Below are positions 20,668 to 29,650 of a stretch of 35,561 nt of DNA, piece after piece. The DNA comes from Gammaproteobacteria bacterium (GTDB lineage: Bacteria > Pseudomonadota > Gammaproteobacteria > GCA-001735895). A program made the translations under genes and the position numbers. Location of the stretch: assembly GCA_022340305.1 (NCBI GenBank), contig JAJDOF010000039.1:1-35561 (forward strand), written 5' to 3'. Each line of letters begins with the position of its first letter. The first letter of the stretch is position 1. The notes under the pieces were generated by a model. That model did no database searches and had not been told where the DNA came from. It was given only the letters and a program-made list of their open reading frames with translations.

Positions 20668-21208
20668 CGTCGCAGGGTTGTCGGCTCAGAATGTCATTTT
20701 CAGTCAGCGTGTCGATAAATCCGAACTGTCGCATATCACGAATACGCTGCGGGTAGAGCACACCATCGAGATGATCGCACTCATGCTGGACCACGCGCGC
20801 GTGAAATCCGCATACATCGCGATCGATCGGCTTGCCAAACTGGTCGAAACCACGGTAACGGATACGCTGGTAGCGCGGTACCAGGCCGCGCATGCCCGGC
20901 ACACTCAAACAGCCCTCCCAACCGTCCTCAAGCGTTTCATCGAGCACTTCGATGACGGGATTGATCAACACGGTTTCGGGAATGTCGGGGGCCTCGGGAT
21001 AGCGCGGATTAGTTGCGCAACCGAAAATAACGATACGCTGCATCACACCGATTTGCGGTGCCGCGAGCCCGGCCCCCTTCTCCGCCGCCATGGTATCCCA
21101 CATATCCTCGAGTAGCGGCGCCAGCCGTTGCACATCGATCGGTTCGACTTCCAGCGAACGTTGCAGCAATCGCGGATCGCCCATTTTCAAAACTGCCTTG
21201 ATTGTCAC
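20657..21208 (-). CDS. def: Peptide deformylase
   Basis: Removes the N-formyl group from nascent proteins. The 183-residue form has the three PDF motifs: [10 protein letters not shown] (45-54), EGCLSVPG (98-105) and QHECDHLDG (141-149). Metal ligands are Cys100, His142 and His146, with catalytic Glu143. I chose the GTG at 21206-21208 ([15 protein letters not shown]) because the family N-terminus begins there and CAGGTAA precedes it. A longer frame to 21265 would run through the divergent promoter. The coupling to a non-canonical formyltransferase suggests this is not the organism's main def (inference). Confidence 0.93.
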   Translation of the reverse strand: MTIKAVLKMGDPRLLQRSLEVEPIDVQRLAPLLEDMWDTMAAEKGAGLAAPQIGVMQRIVIFGCATNPRYPEAPDIPETVLINPVIEVLDETLEDGWEGCLSVPGMRGLVPRYQRIRYRGFDQFGKPIDRDVCGFHARVVQHECDHLDGVLYPQRIRDMRQFGFIDTLTENDILSRQPCDDDG

Positions 21209-21234
21209 TGGATTACCTGTCTGAGTTAAGCCGT

Positions 21235-21263
21235 TTGATTGTGCCAGATATCGGTGATATAAC
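21235..21263 (+). promoter_or_regulatory. Ureohydrolase gene promoter
   Basis: TTGATT (21235-21240) and TATAAC (21258-21263) are spaced by exactly 17 bp, and the start codon is 27 bp downstream. This is the best sigma70-type match in the window. It lies in the divergent gap with def. Confidence 0.65.
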
Positions 21264-21289
21264 AACTCGTCAAGTTGCGAGGAACCCAG

Positions 21290-22243
21290 ATGGCAAAGAC
21301 GCCCCCGATCGAGCCGGTGAGTGGTACCGTGGTACCGAGGTATGCCGGACCTGCAACTTTTTGTCGCCTGCCCGAACTACGCGACGTGCCCTACTGCGAT
21401 GTCGCCATCCTCGGTATACCTTTCGATTCCGGCACCAGCTACCGCCCGGGTGCGCGCTTCGGGCCGCAGGCCATTCGCCAGGCGTCGCGCCACTTGCGCA
21501 CCAATTTCCATCCACAATACGACACCGAGCCCTTCAAAACCATCCAGGTTGCCGATGCCGGGGACGTTGCCTGCAACCCCTATAACATCGAGGAAGCCAT
21601 AGCGCAGATCGAGGCGGCCGCTGACGAACTTTACCAGCATGCCGGGGCGATTCTGAGCCTGGGAGGTGACCATACCATCGCTGTTCCCTTGCTACGTTCG
21701 ATCAACAAGGTCGTCGGCCAGGTTGCCCTGGTGCATTTCGATGCGCACCTCGATACCTGGGATACCTATTTTGGTGCGCCCTATACGCACGGCACGCCGT
21801 TTCGGCGCGCCGCCGAGGAAAAGCTGTTTAATGACGATGCGTCCATGCACGTCGGTATCCGTGGGCCGCTTTACAGCCGCGACGATATGGCGAAGGATGC
21901 GGAGCTTGGTTTCAAGGTGGTGCATTGCGATGAGTTACAGGCGCATGGCGTCGAACACGTGGTAAAGCGGATTCGTGATCGAGTCGGCGACCATCCATTG
22001 TATCTATCCATCGATATCGATGTGCTCGACCCCGCGCATGCCCCCGGTACCGGCACGCCCGAGATCGCCGGTATCACCAGCCGCGAGCTGGTCGGTATTC
22101 TGCGGGGATTACAGGGCCTGAACCTGGTGGCGGCCGATGTCGTCGAAGTCGCGCCGGCTTACGATCACGCCGAGATCACCTCGCTCGCCGCTGCGACGAT
22201 TGCCTTTGAAATGATCAACCTGATTGCCTGTCGAAAAAAGTAG
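21290..22243 (+). CDS. Agmatinase-family ureohydrolase
   Basis: A 317-residue manganese ureohydrolase splitting urea from a guanidino compound, most likely agmatine (giving putrescine) or 4-guanidinobutyrate. The binuclear metal site is complete: GGDHTI (His128), FDAHLDTWD (Asp151, His153, Asp155) and [19 protein letters not shown] (Asp242, Asp244). The start at 21290 follows GAGGAA; an in-frame TTG five codons upstream is less likely. Subfamily residues that separate agmatinase from guanidinobutyrase cannot be settled by eye, so speB is not assigned. The stop is 4 bp from that of the convergent EamA gene. Confidence 0.9.
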   Translation: MAKTPPIEPVSGTVVPRYAGPATFCRLPELRDVPYCDVAILGIPFDSGTSYRPGARFGPQAIRQASRHLRTNFHPQYDTEPFKTIQVADAGDVACNPYNIEEAIAQIEAAADELYQHAGAILSLGGDHTIAVPLLRSINKVVGQVALVHFDAHLDTWDTYFGAPYTHGTPFRRAAEEKLFNDDASMHVGIRGPLYSRDDMAKDAELGFKVVHCDELQAHGVEHVVKRIRDRVGDHPLYLSIDIDVLDPAHAPGTGTPEIAGITSRELVGILRGLQGLNLVAADVVEVAPAYDHAEITSLAAATIAFEMINLIACRKK

Positions 22244-22247
22244 CGGG

Positions 22248-23138
22248 TCACTGCAGGCTGCGTTCTTCGCGCAGGCTGCTGTGCGCAAACCACGCCACCG
22301 AGGTGAGTAATATGCTGCCGCCGATGATGGTGTTCAGTGAGGGTGTTTCATGGATCACCAGCCACACCCACAGGGGTCCGAGAATACTCTCCAGCAGGTA
22401 AACCAGTTGCACCTCGGCGGAATTGGCGAAGCGTGGCGCAATCGTCAACATGATGAAGGCAAACGGCACCAGCACCAGGCCGATGATCGCGACGTATACC
22501 AGTTGTTGCGCTGAAACCGTGAGCTCCGGTGTCTGGCTGAGCGCGTAGGCGGCCGTTATCAGGCTGCCGAGGATGATCGAGGGCACCAGGTCGGTGGCCT
22601 TGTGATAGCGCACCAACACTGCACTGGAGGCGGTTACCAGGGCACAGGCCAGTGCCAGCAGATCCCCGGTCAAGCCATTGCTGCCGTAGCTACCCCAGCC
22701 GATAATGAAAATACTGAACAGAGACAAGGCGATGATCAACCAGGTGCTGGGACGCTGGTTTTCGCGCAGCACCACGAGCGACAGCAGCGCGGCAAAAATG
22801 GGGGCCGATGAAAGCAATAGCAGGGTGTTGGCGACCGAAGTGCGTTGAATGGCGCCGATAAAGCTGATGTTGACCAGCGCGAACAGCACGGCGTTTACCA
22901 TGCCCGCCCAGCCGATGCGCAACAGCGCCGGGAAGAATTCCGCGCGATAGTGCAACCAGAGTATCAGGCTGATAGCACAGGCCGGCAACAGGCCGCGGTA
23001 AAAAATCAACGTGTAATCGTCGAGCCCGGCCAGGCGGATCAGCAGGCTGTCAGGGCTCAGGACAACGACACCCACCAGCGACATCAGTATCCCTTTGGAG
23101 CGGTCGCCGAAGCGGGCGAATTGTGGAAATTTATTCAT
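22248..23138 (-). CDS. EamA/DMT-superfamily transporter
   Basis: A 296-residue inner-membrane protein with about ten hydrophobic segments arranged as two EamA repeats (for example the ILMSLVGVVVLSPDSLLIRL and LALACALVTASSAVLVRYH starts). It has the family's GAIQRTSVANTLLLLSSAPIFAALL-type stretch after helix 4. These proteins usually export amino acids or metabolites; the substrate is not evident. The ATG at 23136-23138 (MNKFPQF) is preferred over an open upstream extension because the extension is not membrane-like. Polyamine or amino-acid export would fit the neighbouring ureohydrolase, but that is speculative. Confidence 0.9.
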   Translation of the reverse strand: MNKFPQFARFGDRSKGILMSLVGVVVLSPDSLLIRLAGLDDYTLIFYRGLLPACAISLILWLHYRAEFFPALLRIGWAGMVNAVLFALVNISFIGAIQRTSVANTLLLLSSAPIFAALLSLVVLRENQRPSTWLIIALSLFSIFIIGWGSYGSNGLTGDLLALACALVTASSAVLVRYHKATDLVPSIILGSLITAAYALSQTPELTVSAQQLVYVAIIGLVLVPFAFIMLTIAPRFANSAEVQLVYLLESILGPLWVWLVIHETPSLNTIIGGSILLTSVAWFAHSSLREERSLQ

Positions 23139-23256
23139 TGGCGGGTGTTCCAGGGCGATGGCACATGATAATGTCACGCGCCAGTTTAATCAGTAACAAT
23201 AGTCGGTAAGATTTATCGATTAGTCCAGTTTGCACCTCGTAACCCGGAGCAGCATC

Positions 23257-23832
23257 GTGCCATTAAGCAATCCCGTCTCGCGCAAGCTTGCGCATACCCG
23301 TGTCGTCACTTGCTACGGTTATCGCCGTGATGATGATTTATGGGACATCGAAGGGCGTATCGTCGACACCAAGCCTTATCGATTCCGCAACCGCGACCGG
23401 GGCGGATGGATCGAGGCTGACGAGGCCCTGCACGACATGTCGATCCGTCTCACCGTAACCCTCGACCTCGAAGTGGTCGATGTCGATGCGGTCATCGACG
23501 CGTCACCCTATAACTACTGCAAATCGGCGATGGCAATGGCACGCAATTTGATCGGCCTGCGCATCGCGCCCGGCTGGACCGATAAATCCAGGCGTGCAAT
23601 GGGAGCGAATAGCGGTTGCACCCACCTCACCGAATTACTCGGGCCGGTTGCAACTACGGCGATTCAAACCATCGCCAGCGAGCGCATTCGGCGCAGCGAG
23701 AGCGCTGGCGGTAACCGCCCACCGGCATTTTTGAATACTTGCCACAGCTATGCCGACACCAGCCCCGTGGTCAAATTGCAATGGCCGGAACACTACCGTG
23801 GTGAAGGCGACAACGACCCGGGCATGGCGTAG
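23257..23832 (+). CDS. DUF2889 domain protein
   Basis: A 191-residue cytoplasmic protein of the DUF2889 family, known by RIVDTKPYRF near residue 35-45 and the diagnostic GCTHLTELLGPVATTAIQTI near 120-140. The conserved Cys and His of GCTH could bind metal. Function is unknown. The GTG start at 23257 follows CCCGGAGCAG; a TTG start at 23230 is possible but lacks a ribosome site. It is divergent from the EamA gene. Confidence 0.88.
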   Translation: MPLSNPVSRKLAHTRVVTCYGYRRDDDLWDIEGRIVDTKPYRFRNRDRGGWIEADEALHDMSIRLTVTLDLEVVDVDAVIDASPYNYCKSAMAMARNLIGLRIAPGWTDKSRRAMGANSGCTHLTELLGPVATTAIQTIASERIRRSESAGGNRPPAFLNTCHSYADTSPVVKLQWPEHYRGEGDNDPGMA

Positions 23833-23911
23833 AACCGAGCGCGGAGCATTGTCATTGTTTTCGCAGCTGACGTTCGCCGCCACTAACGCTTTCGATGCTT
23901 GATCGATTGGT

Positions 23912-23917
23912 TATACT
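23912..23917 (+). promoter_or_regulatory. -10 element before the ABM-domain gene
   Basis: TATACT lies 33 bp before the start codon at 23951. The -35 region (TTTCGA, 16 bp upstream) is weak. Confidence 0.35.
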
Positions 23918-23950
23918 CGGCTCTCGACCCTGAAACCCTGATACATACCC

Positions 23951-24295
23951 ATGCTAGCTGTAATTTTTGAACTGGAGCCCATTGCCGAGAGCAAACAACA
24001 ATACCTGGATATTGCCGCGGCACTCGGACCGGAACTGAGCGCGATCGATGGATTCATATCGATCGAACGCTTCGAAAGTCTGAGTCAACCAGGTAAGTTG
24101 CTTTCACTATCCTTCTGGCGCGACGAGGCAGCCATCAGCGCCTGGCGCAATCTCGATCAGCACCGTAGCGCGCAGCGAGCCGGCCGTGACCACCTGTTTC
24201 GTGATTACCGGTTGCGGGTTGCCAGCGTGACTCGCGATTACAGCCTGCAGCAACGGACCACGGCGCCGGCTGACAGCCTCGATTTTCACGGCTGA
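23951..24295 (+). CDS. Antibiotic biosynthesis monooxygenase (ABM)-domain protein
   Basis: A 114-residue protein with the ferredoxin-like ABM fold pattern: VIFELEPIAESKQQYLDIAAAL, then DGFISIERFESLSQPGKLLSLSFW and DEAAISAWRNLDQHRSAQRAG. Such proteins act as small cofactor-free oxygenases or heme-degrading or stress proteins. No catalytic residues are diagnostic here, and the name should not be read as antibiotic production. It appears monocistronic. Confidence 0.85.
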   Translation: MLAVIFELEPIAESKQQYLDIAAALGPELSAIDGFISIERFESLSQPGKLLSLSFWRDEAAISAWRNLDQHRSAQRAGRDHLFRDYRLRVASVTRDYSLQQRTTAPADSLDFHG

Positions 24296-24352
24296 AAACG
24301 TACGCCTGAGCTTCTTTACGAACTCACGCTGAAGCAAGTTCGCCACCCTGGA

Positions 24353-24859
24353 TCAGGCCGCGTGGATCAGCTTTTCCAGGTTTGACAGGGTCTGCAGGCA
24401 GGCGCGCGCCGCTTCGCGCCCCTTGATCTTGAAGTGTTCATGGAAGAAGGTCTGCTGGGCCTCGGTTTCCTGAAACTGGTGTGGCGTGAGTACGATCGAC
24501 AATATAGGTACCTCGGTTTGCAGCTGAACCTGCATCATCGCATCGAGTACCGTAGCGGCAACGAAATCGTGCCGGTAAATGCCTCCGTCCACAATGAAAC
24601 CAGCAGCAACGATTACCGGGTAGATACCGGTTTTTGCCAGCAACTTGGCCTGCAGCGGAATTTCCAGGCTACCGGGTACCTCGAATAATTCAATGTCAGA
24701 CCCGGCGAGGCCCGCGACTTCACACTCCTCGACAAAGGAGCGATAAGCCTGGGATACGATTTGCCGATGCCAGCCGGCCTGAATGAAAGCGACCTTGCGT
24801 CCCGTGGGCAGCGAGGCGAAGGCATTGTGCTGCGGGTTGTTACTGTTGAACTGATCCAT
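24353..24859 (-). CDS. ribH: 6,7-dimethyl-8-ribityllumazine synthase, type II
   Basis: Lumazine synthase condenses the pyrimidine diamine with dihydroxybutanone phosphate in riboflavin synthesis. The 168-residue product has FELFEVPGSLEIPL-type substrate-loop sequence (about 58-69), AAGFIVDGGIYRHDFVA with catalytic His97, and VLTPHQFQE. These are signatures of the decameric type II enzymes described in Brucella and Mesorhizobium (RibH2), not the icosahedral RibH1. Other rib genes are absent. The start follows AAAAGG. An FMN riboswitch occupies the leader, so expression should fall when FMN is plentiful. Confidence 0.93.
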   Translation of the reverse strand: MDQFNSNNPQHNAFASLPTGRKVAFIQAGWHRQIVSQAYRSFVEECEVAGLAGSDIELFEVPGSLEIPLQAKLLAKTGIYPVIVAAGFIVDGGIYRHDFVAATVLDAMMQVQLQTEVPILSIVLTPHQFQETEAQQTFFHEHFKIKGREAARACLQTLSNLEKLIHAA

Positions 24860-24935
24860 ATCGATACCTTTTAGCTGGATGCTGGATCAGGGCGACGGGA
24901 ATGCGCCACGCGCAGGAAGCTGCACGACCTTCCCA

Positions 24936-25087
24936 TTCTCTATCGTCCGGACTGTGACCGTCGGCTTCGGTTTTTCACCGAATCTGCTGACCCTTTGAAC
25001 CATGCCCAAAGGCGCTCGCGGGCTTGTGCATTCCCTGCCGGGACTGGGCACTTACCGCCGGTGGGGAATTGCACCCCGCCCCGAGAA
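24936..25087 (-). promoter_or_regulatory. FMN riboswitch (RFN element) controlling ribH
   Basis: Read on the minus strand, the leader carries the conserved RFN blocks in order: TTCTCGGGGCGGGGTG, then ACCGGCGGTAA, AGCCCGCGAGC, CGGTG-AAAAACCG, GCCGACGGTCACAGTCCGGA, and the closing GAGAA. The first TTCTC pairs with the last GAGAA as P1. About 76 bases separate the aptamer from the ribH ATG. That stretch has a GGAAG/CTTCC stem but no T-run, so control is more likely at translation initiation than by termination. Confidence 0.95.
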
Positions 25088-25090
25088 TTT

Positions 25091-25119
25091 TGCTGCCAAT
25101 GGCAGCGCGCGCCAGTATA
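25091..25119 (-). promoter_or_regulatory. ribH leader promoter and 5' stem
   Basis: TATACT on the minus strand (25119-25114) places the transcript start near 25107, about 20 bases before the aptamer. Between them a GCTGCC-N3-GGCAGC hairpin (25105-25091) would cap the 5' end of the RNA. Confidence 0.5.
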
Positions 25120-25291
25120 GGAAAGAATCCGGCGTAATTAAAGTACGCGTTGCGATGGCGCCCGCAAAAAACATGGATTTAAGCAAATGACAACCTTATG
25201 CTTGAAGCCGTCGACGCGAGGGCGGTCAGGGCAACGATAGTTGCTGAAACATGCCCCCTCGGAGACAGCTTGGGAAAAAAGCGAGGTATAG

Positions 25292-27043
25292 ATGTCCGAA
25301 AAACAGAACCAGCGCAGGCTTTCCGCTATTCTGGCCGCTGATGTGGTCGAATATACCCTGCGCATGGAACGCGATACGGAGGGTACCGTGGCCGCCTGGC
25401 AGGATGCCCGACGTGCGGTGATCAATCCTACGGTCGGCGCCTGTCGCGGCAAAATCGTCAAGTTGACCGGTGATGGTTTTCTGGTGGAATTTTCGACCGT
25501 ACTGGACGCCGTCAACTGTGCTGTCGATTTGCAGCGGGGCCTGGCATCCAGCGCACTGGATTTTCGCATCGGTGTAAACCTCGGAGACGTGATCGATGAT
25601 GGTGAGGATATCCATGGTGAAGGCGTCAATATCGCGGCCCGCATCGAGGCGCTTGCAGATCCAGGTGGTATCAGTATATCCGGCGGCGTTTTTGAACAGG
25701 TACGCAACCGTGTGGATCATCTTTTCGAAGACTTCGGAGAACACCGGCTCAAGCATGTTACTACGCCGGTACAGGTGTGGCGCTGGGCAGCGGAGGGTCC
25801 GCTGCACAAGATGGTGGCGGAGGCGATTGTTGACGAAAAGCTGCCTCTGCCCGACAAACCCTCGATTGCAGTGTTGCCGTTTGACAATATCGGTGCCGAT
25901 CCGGAGCAGGAGTATTTTTCCGATGGCGTTACCGAAGACATCATTACCGAACTGTCGAAGATTTCCGGCCTGTTCGTGATCGCCCGTCATTCTGTATTTG
26001 TCTATAAGGACCAGAAAATTAACCTCAGGCAAGTGGGCAAGGATCTTGGCGTGCGCTATGTGCTTGAAGGCAGCGTGCGCAAGGCGGGTAACCGGCTGCG
26101 AGTATCATCACAGCTCATCGATAGCCGCAACGATAGCTGCCTGTGGGCCGAGCGCTACGATCGTGAACTGGAAGACATTTTTGCAATCCAGGATGAAGTG
26201 GCACACAACGTCGCCGAGGCCCTTAAGGTGGTTTTGAGGCCGGGCGAAGAAGCGAGTATCAACCGCCCGCCAACCCACAATATCGAAGCCTACGACATCT
26301 ATCTGCGAACCCGTTCTTCGCTATATCCACCGACTCGAGAAAACCTGTTGACCGCGGGCAGTGCCTATCGCCGTATCTGCGACATCGACCCGGGCTTTGC
26401 AGGCGGTCATGCCGGCCTGTCTCTGACGCATAGCTATATGGTCATTTTTGGACTGGCTGAAAATACTCGCCAGGACGCAGACCGGGCACTGGAACTGGCC
26501 AGGCTGGCGGTGTCCATAGATGCTCATTTTGCATTTGCCTACTCGGCACTCGGGCTTGCGCATCTCGCCGCTGGACAACATCAACTGGGAGTCGAATACA
26601 CGCGCTGTGCAATAGACCTGCAACCGGGTAACGCCGACGTACAGGTGTTTTCAGCCATTTCATGTATGTTTGCCGACCATATCGATGCTGCCTATGAGGC
26701 CGTAACCACGGCGCTTCGTCTCGATCCACAATACGTGCGAGGGCCGTATCTGAATATACTTGGGATGGTTTGCTTCTGTGGTGGACGTTATCAGGAAGCG
26801 ATTGATACCTTTCGGCAGAACACCGATCGAGGCGGACCCATCGGTCCGCCTGCCCTGGCGTTTCGCACCGCGGCCTACAGCGCGGACGATCAAATGATGC
26901 AAGCCCGCGCTTCGGCGCAGGAGTTGCTTAGTTTCTTTCCGGATTTCACGGTGTCAAAATTCAAGATGCCGACACTGTTCGCAAACCGTGACGATACCGA
27001 GCGACTCTGCAACGCTCTACGCGCGTCCGGTTTGCCCGAGTGA
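25292..27043 (+). CDS. Class III adenylate/guanylate cyclase with TolB-like and TPR regions
   Basis: A 583-residue soluble protein. Residues 8-165 form a class III cyclase domain whose catalytic set looks intact: Asp17 (AADVVEYT) and Asp61 (TGDGFLVEF) for the metals, Lys57, Asp106 in DIHGEGVN, and Asn113 and Arg117 for the transition state. Residues 188-315 (SIAVLPFDNIGADPEQEYFSDG... EGSVRKAGNRLRV) match the TolB-like region common after such cyclases. The rest is TPR-like, e.g. PGFAGGHAGLSLTHSYM and FAYSALGLAHLAAGQHQLGVEY. No membrane segment is present. GCGAGGTATAG precedes the ATG. The nucleotide specificity (cAMP or cGMP) and signal are unknown. Confidence 0.9.
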   Translation: MSEKQNQRRLSAILAADVVEYTLRMERDTEGTVAAWQDARRAVINPTVGACRGKIVKLTGDGFLVEFSTVLDAVNCAVDLQRGLASSALDFRIGVNLGDVIDDGEDIHGEGVNIAARIEALADPGGISISGGVFEQVRNRVDHLFEDFGEHRLKHVTTPVQVWRWAAEGPLHKMVAEAIVDEKLPLPDKPSIAVLPFDNIGADPEQEYFSDGVTEDIITELSKISGLFVIARHSVFVYKDQKINLRQVGKDLGVRYVLEGSVRKAGNRLRVSSQLIDSRNDSCLWAERYDRELEDIFAIQDEVAHNVAEALKVVLRPGEEASINRPPTHNIEAYDIYLRTRSSLYPPTRENLLTAGSAYRRICDIDPGFAGGHAGLSLTHSYMVIFGLAENTRQDADRALELARLAVSIDAHFAFAYSALGLAHLAAGQHQLGVEYTRCAIDLQPGNADVQVFSAISCMFADHIDAAYEAVTTALRLDPQYVRGPYLNILGMVCFCGGRYQEAIDTFRQNTDRGGPIGPPALAFRTAAYSADDQMMQARASAQELLSFFPDFTVSKFKMPTLFANRDDTERLCNALRASGLPE

Positions 27044-27102
27044 TTCACCGCGCAGCAAGTGCCCGCTTGCGCAGGAACATCTGATTCAGGCGATGCATGG
27101 AG

Positions 27103-27124
27103 CCGTTGCCGAACCGGCAAGCGG
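27103..27124. terminator. Hairpin between convergent cyclase and enolase-family genes
   Basis: TTGCCG-AAC-CGGCAA (27106-27120), extended by CCG/CGG with a bulged G, lies in the 94-bp gap between two convergent stops. The T-tract expected of an intrinsic terminator is missing on both strands. Confidence 0.35.
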
Positions 27125-27137
27125 TGAGACAGGCGAG

Positions 27138-28241
27138 TTAAGCGACCACCAGCACAGCATCGCCGAGGATTTCGAAATCCGGTGTAATACCGAGTCCCGG
27201 GCTGTCAGGGGCGGTCATTCGGCCGTTGACCCGCTGCGGCGCGCCCTGCGCAATCGTCACGGTTCCGTAACTGTTGAAATCAGTGGCGGAAAAGCAGAAA
27301 TCTGCAGGCGTCGAGCGCGCCAGGTGGGCGATCGCGGCGGTCACGATATCGCCACCCCAGGTGTCCTCGATGGTCATTGGAATGCCGGCGCTGACGCACA
27401 GATCACGCATCAACTTCGCCCGGCTCAGCCCGCCGACCTTGGATATCTTGAGGTTGATCACGTCCATCGCGTCTTCGGCGATGCCACGCACCAGCGTGTC
27501 CGTGCCATCGATGACTTCGTCGAGTATGAACGGCAGGGTTGTGCGCCGGCGGATCGATACGCTTTCCTCGTAAGTCATGCAGGGTTGTTCGATATAGACA
27601 TCGAGGTCGGCAACCGCGTTGACTACCCGCGCCGCTTCGTGGCGGGTCCAGCCGGTGTTGGCATCGGCGACCAGGATATCGCTCGCCTTCAGCACCGAAC
27701 GCGTTGCGTGAATGCGCTCGATATCGTCATTGGCATCGCCACCCACCTTGAGCTGGAACTTGGTATAACCCTCGGCGGCATACCCTTCGATTTTGGCCGC
27801 CATGCGCTCGGGACTTTCCTGGCTGATCGCGCGGTAAAGAGCCACGTCATCCTGTGCAGCGCCGCCGAGCAAGGTGTAAACCGGTTGCCCGGTTGCCTTG
27901 CCGAGCAGGTCCCAGCAGGCGATATCGATGGGCGCCTTGGCGTAAGGATGACCACGCAGGCCTGCATCCATGGTGCGATTGATCGCGCCGATATTCAGCG
28001 GGTCCTGGCCGATCAAATGCGGCGCCAGCTCGGCGAGGCCGGCTCTCACGCCCAGCGCAAACGATGGCAGGTAAGCCGATCCCAGTGGGCAACATTCGGC
28101 GTAACCGGTCAAACCCTCATCGGTTTCGATGGCGACCACGGTGCTGTCAAACACGTCGACAAAATTGCCGTTCGACCAGCTATAGCGGCCCTCTTTGAGC
28201 GGCAGGTCGACCTGCCATGCTTTGATTGCGGTAATTTTCAT
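27138..28241 (-). CDS. Enolase-superfamily (MR/MLE) enzyme, probable cis-3-hydroxyproline dehydratase or hydroxyproline-betaine epimerase type
   Basis: A 367-residue enzyme of the mandelate racemase/muconate lactonising group. Metal ligands are Asp193 (VADANTGW), Glu218 (YIEQP) and Asp241 (ILDEV). The two acid-base lysines Lys165 (KFQLKVGG) and Lys265 (NLKISKVGG) face each other across the site, as in racemases and epimerases. The N-terminal capping loop ([24 protein letters not shown]) and [15 protein letters not shown] closely resemble what I remember of cis-3-hydroxy-L-proline dehydratase and 4-hydroxyproline betaine 2-epimerase. It starts 15 bp after the ABC ATPase gene, so it is the enzymatic end of a transport operon. 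Substrate assignment is inference. Confidence 0.85.
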   Translation of the reverse strand: MKITAIKAWQVDLPLKEGRYSWSNGNFVDVFDSTVVAIETDEGLTGYAECCPLGSAYLPSFALGVRAGLAELAPHLIGQDPLNIGAINRTMDAGLRGHPYAKAPIDIACWDLLGKATGQPVYTLLGGAAQDDVALYRAISQESPERMAAKIEGYAAEGYTKFQLKVGGDANDDIERIHATRSVLKASDILVADANTGWTRHEAARVVNAVADLDVYIEQPCMTYEESVSIRRRTTLPFILDEVIDGTDTLVRGIAEDAMDVINLKISKVGGLSRAKLMRDLCVSAGIPMTIEDTWGGDIVTAAIAHLARSTPADFCFSATDFNSYGTVTIAQGAPQRVNGRMTAPDSPGLGITPDFEILGDAVLVVA

Positions 28242-28256
28242 GGCGCTATTCGTCTT

Positions 28257-28979
28257 CTATTTAACCTTGGAAAGAAATTTTTGCAGGTGCACGGATTCCG
28301 GCGACTCGAAGAGTTCTTCGGGCGGCCTGATCTCGTCGATGACACCTTGATGGAAAAAGGCGACCCGATCCGAGACTCCCCGGGCAAAACTCATTTCGTG
28401 GGTGACGCAGATCATCGTCATACCCTCCTCCGCCAGTAACTGCATGGTGTCGAGCACTTCGCCAACCAGTTCCGGGTCCAGTGCCGAAGTGGCTTCGTCA
28501 AACAGCATGTAATTCGGTTCCATCGCCAGTGCCCGGGCGATCGCCAGGCGTTGCTGTTGCCCACCCGATAATGCCGATGGGTAGTTTGACAGCTTGTCAC
28601 CGAGGCCGACATGTCGCAGTTGTTTTTCAGCGATTTCCAATGCCTGTTCCCTGGAGAACTTGCGCACTATCCTCGGTGACAGCGCCACGTTTTCGAGCAC
28701 CGTAAGATGAGGAAAGCTGTTCCATTGCTGAAATACCATGCCCAGGTTCTGGCGCACTTCGTTTAAATTAGTGTCTTTGCCATGAACGTCGATACCGTCT
28801 ACCAGGATCTTACCCTGTTGAATTTTCTCCAGCCCGTTAATGCAATACAGCAAGGTCGATTTTCCCGAACCCGAAGCACCGATAACACTCAGCACCTCGC
28901 CATTTTCAACGTCGAGATCGATCCCTTTTAAAACCAGCAGATCGCCAAAGCTTTTGTGCAGATCACGTATTTCAATCAT
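28257..28979 (-). CDS. Polar amino-acid ABC transporter ATP-binding protein
   Basis: A 240-residue ATPase of the GlnQ/HisP class. Walker A is GASGSGKST (34-42), the Q-loop is VFQQWNSFPHLTV, the ABC signature is LSGGQQQR (137-144), and Walker B is YMLFDEATSALDP (157-169), followed by the H-loop VTHEM. The ATG at 28977-28979 overlaps the upstream permease stop by 4 bp; the longer open frame is only upstream read-through. It energises import with the two permeases and the binding protein encoded just upstream. Confidence 0.95.
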   Translation of the reverse strand: MIEIRDLHKSFGDLLVLKGIDLDVENGEVLSVIGASGSGKSTLLYCINGLEKIQQGKILVDGIDVHGKDTNLNEVRQNLGMVFQQWNSFPHLTVLENVALSPRIVRKFSREQALEIAEKQLRHVGLGDKLSNYPSALSGGQQQRLAIARALAMEPNYMLFDEATSALDPELVGEVLDTMQLLAEEGMTMICVTHEMSFARGVSDRVAFFHQGVIDEIRPPEELFESPESVHLQKFLSKVK

Positions 28980-29638
28980 TGGTTCCACCTGTCTTCGAGA
29001 TGTGCCGCGTACAGTGAGATAGGATAGGAAAGTGCAAAATAAAACGCTCCGGCAATTGCCAGAATCAAAATGGTTTCCTGGGTGCGCGTAATGAGAATCT
29101 GCGAGGCCTTGAGCAGTTCTACATAACCCAGCACAGAGACCAGGGCGCTGTCCTTCATCACCCCGAGGGCAACGCCTACCCAGGCCGGAAACACGGCACG
29201 CAGGCCGATCGGCCAGACGACGTAACGCATGTCCTGCCAATAGGTCATTCCCAGGCTACGCGCGGCACGGCGCATCGGTTGGCTAACGGCTTCAATACCG
29301 CCACGGGCGACATAGGCGACGTTCGCCGAGGTGTAGACAATGAGCACGATCAGGCCGGCATCGAATGCGTCGAGTCGTAAACCGATGATCGGGGCGAAGT
29401 TGTAGAACAGCACCAGTTGGATAATCAGTGGCACCGAACGGAAGATGTCGAGCAGCGGTGACAGCACAAACCCGCCCCCAATCCTTGAAACGCTCAGCAA
29501 CCAGCCAAACACGACTCCGATCATGGAACCGATGCTGATCGCCAGTAGCGAGAGCCACAAGGTGCGCAGAGCAGCCTCGCCCAGAAACCAGAGGTCGTGA
29601 GGGGCAAAGCCTGAGAAAAATGTTTCTGTCGGTTGCAC
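28976..29638 (-). CDS. Polar amino-acid ABC transporter permease (second)
   Basis: A 220-residue inner-membrane permease of the HisM/GlnP class with about five hydrophobic helices. The FRSVPLIIQLVLFY segment and the cytoplasmic EAA loop (GGIEAVSQPMRRAARSLGM ... VVWP) mark the family. It lies 12 bp after the first permease gene and overlaps the ATPase start. The two permeases probably form a heterodimeric pore. Confidence 0.93.
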   Translation of the reverse strand: MQPTETFFSGFAPHDLWFLGEAALRTLWLSLLAISIGSMIGVVFGWLLSVSRIGGGFVLSPLLDIFRSVPLIIQLVLFYNFAPIIGLRLDAFDAGLIVLIVYTSANVAYVARGGIEAVSQPMRRAARSLGMTYWQDMRYVVWPIGLRAVFPAWVGVALGVMKDSALVSVLGYVELLKASQILITRTQETILILAIAGAFYFALSYPISLYAAHLEDRWNQ

Positions 29639-29650
29639 GCGCTGAACTGC

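Noticed and set aside
25226..26032. 268-codon minus-strand ORF opposite the cyclase gene
   Set aside because: The plus strand encodes clear cyclase motifs; the minus frame is low-information.
26988..28439. 483-codon plus-strand ORF opposite the enolase-family gene
   Set aside because: It is antisense to a fully conserved enzyme, has no ribosome site and its translation shows no family. Long antisense frames are common opposite GC-biased genes.
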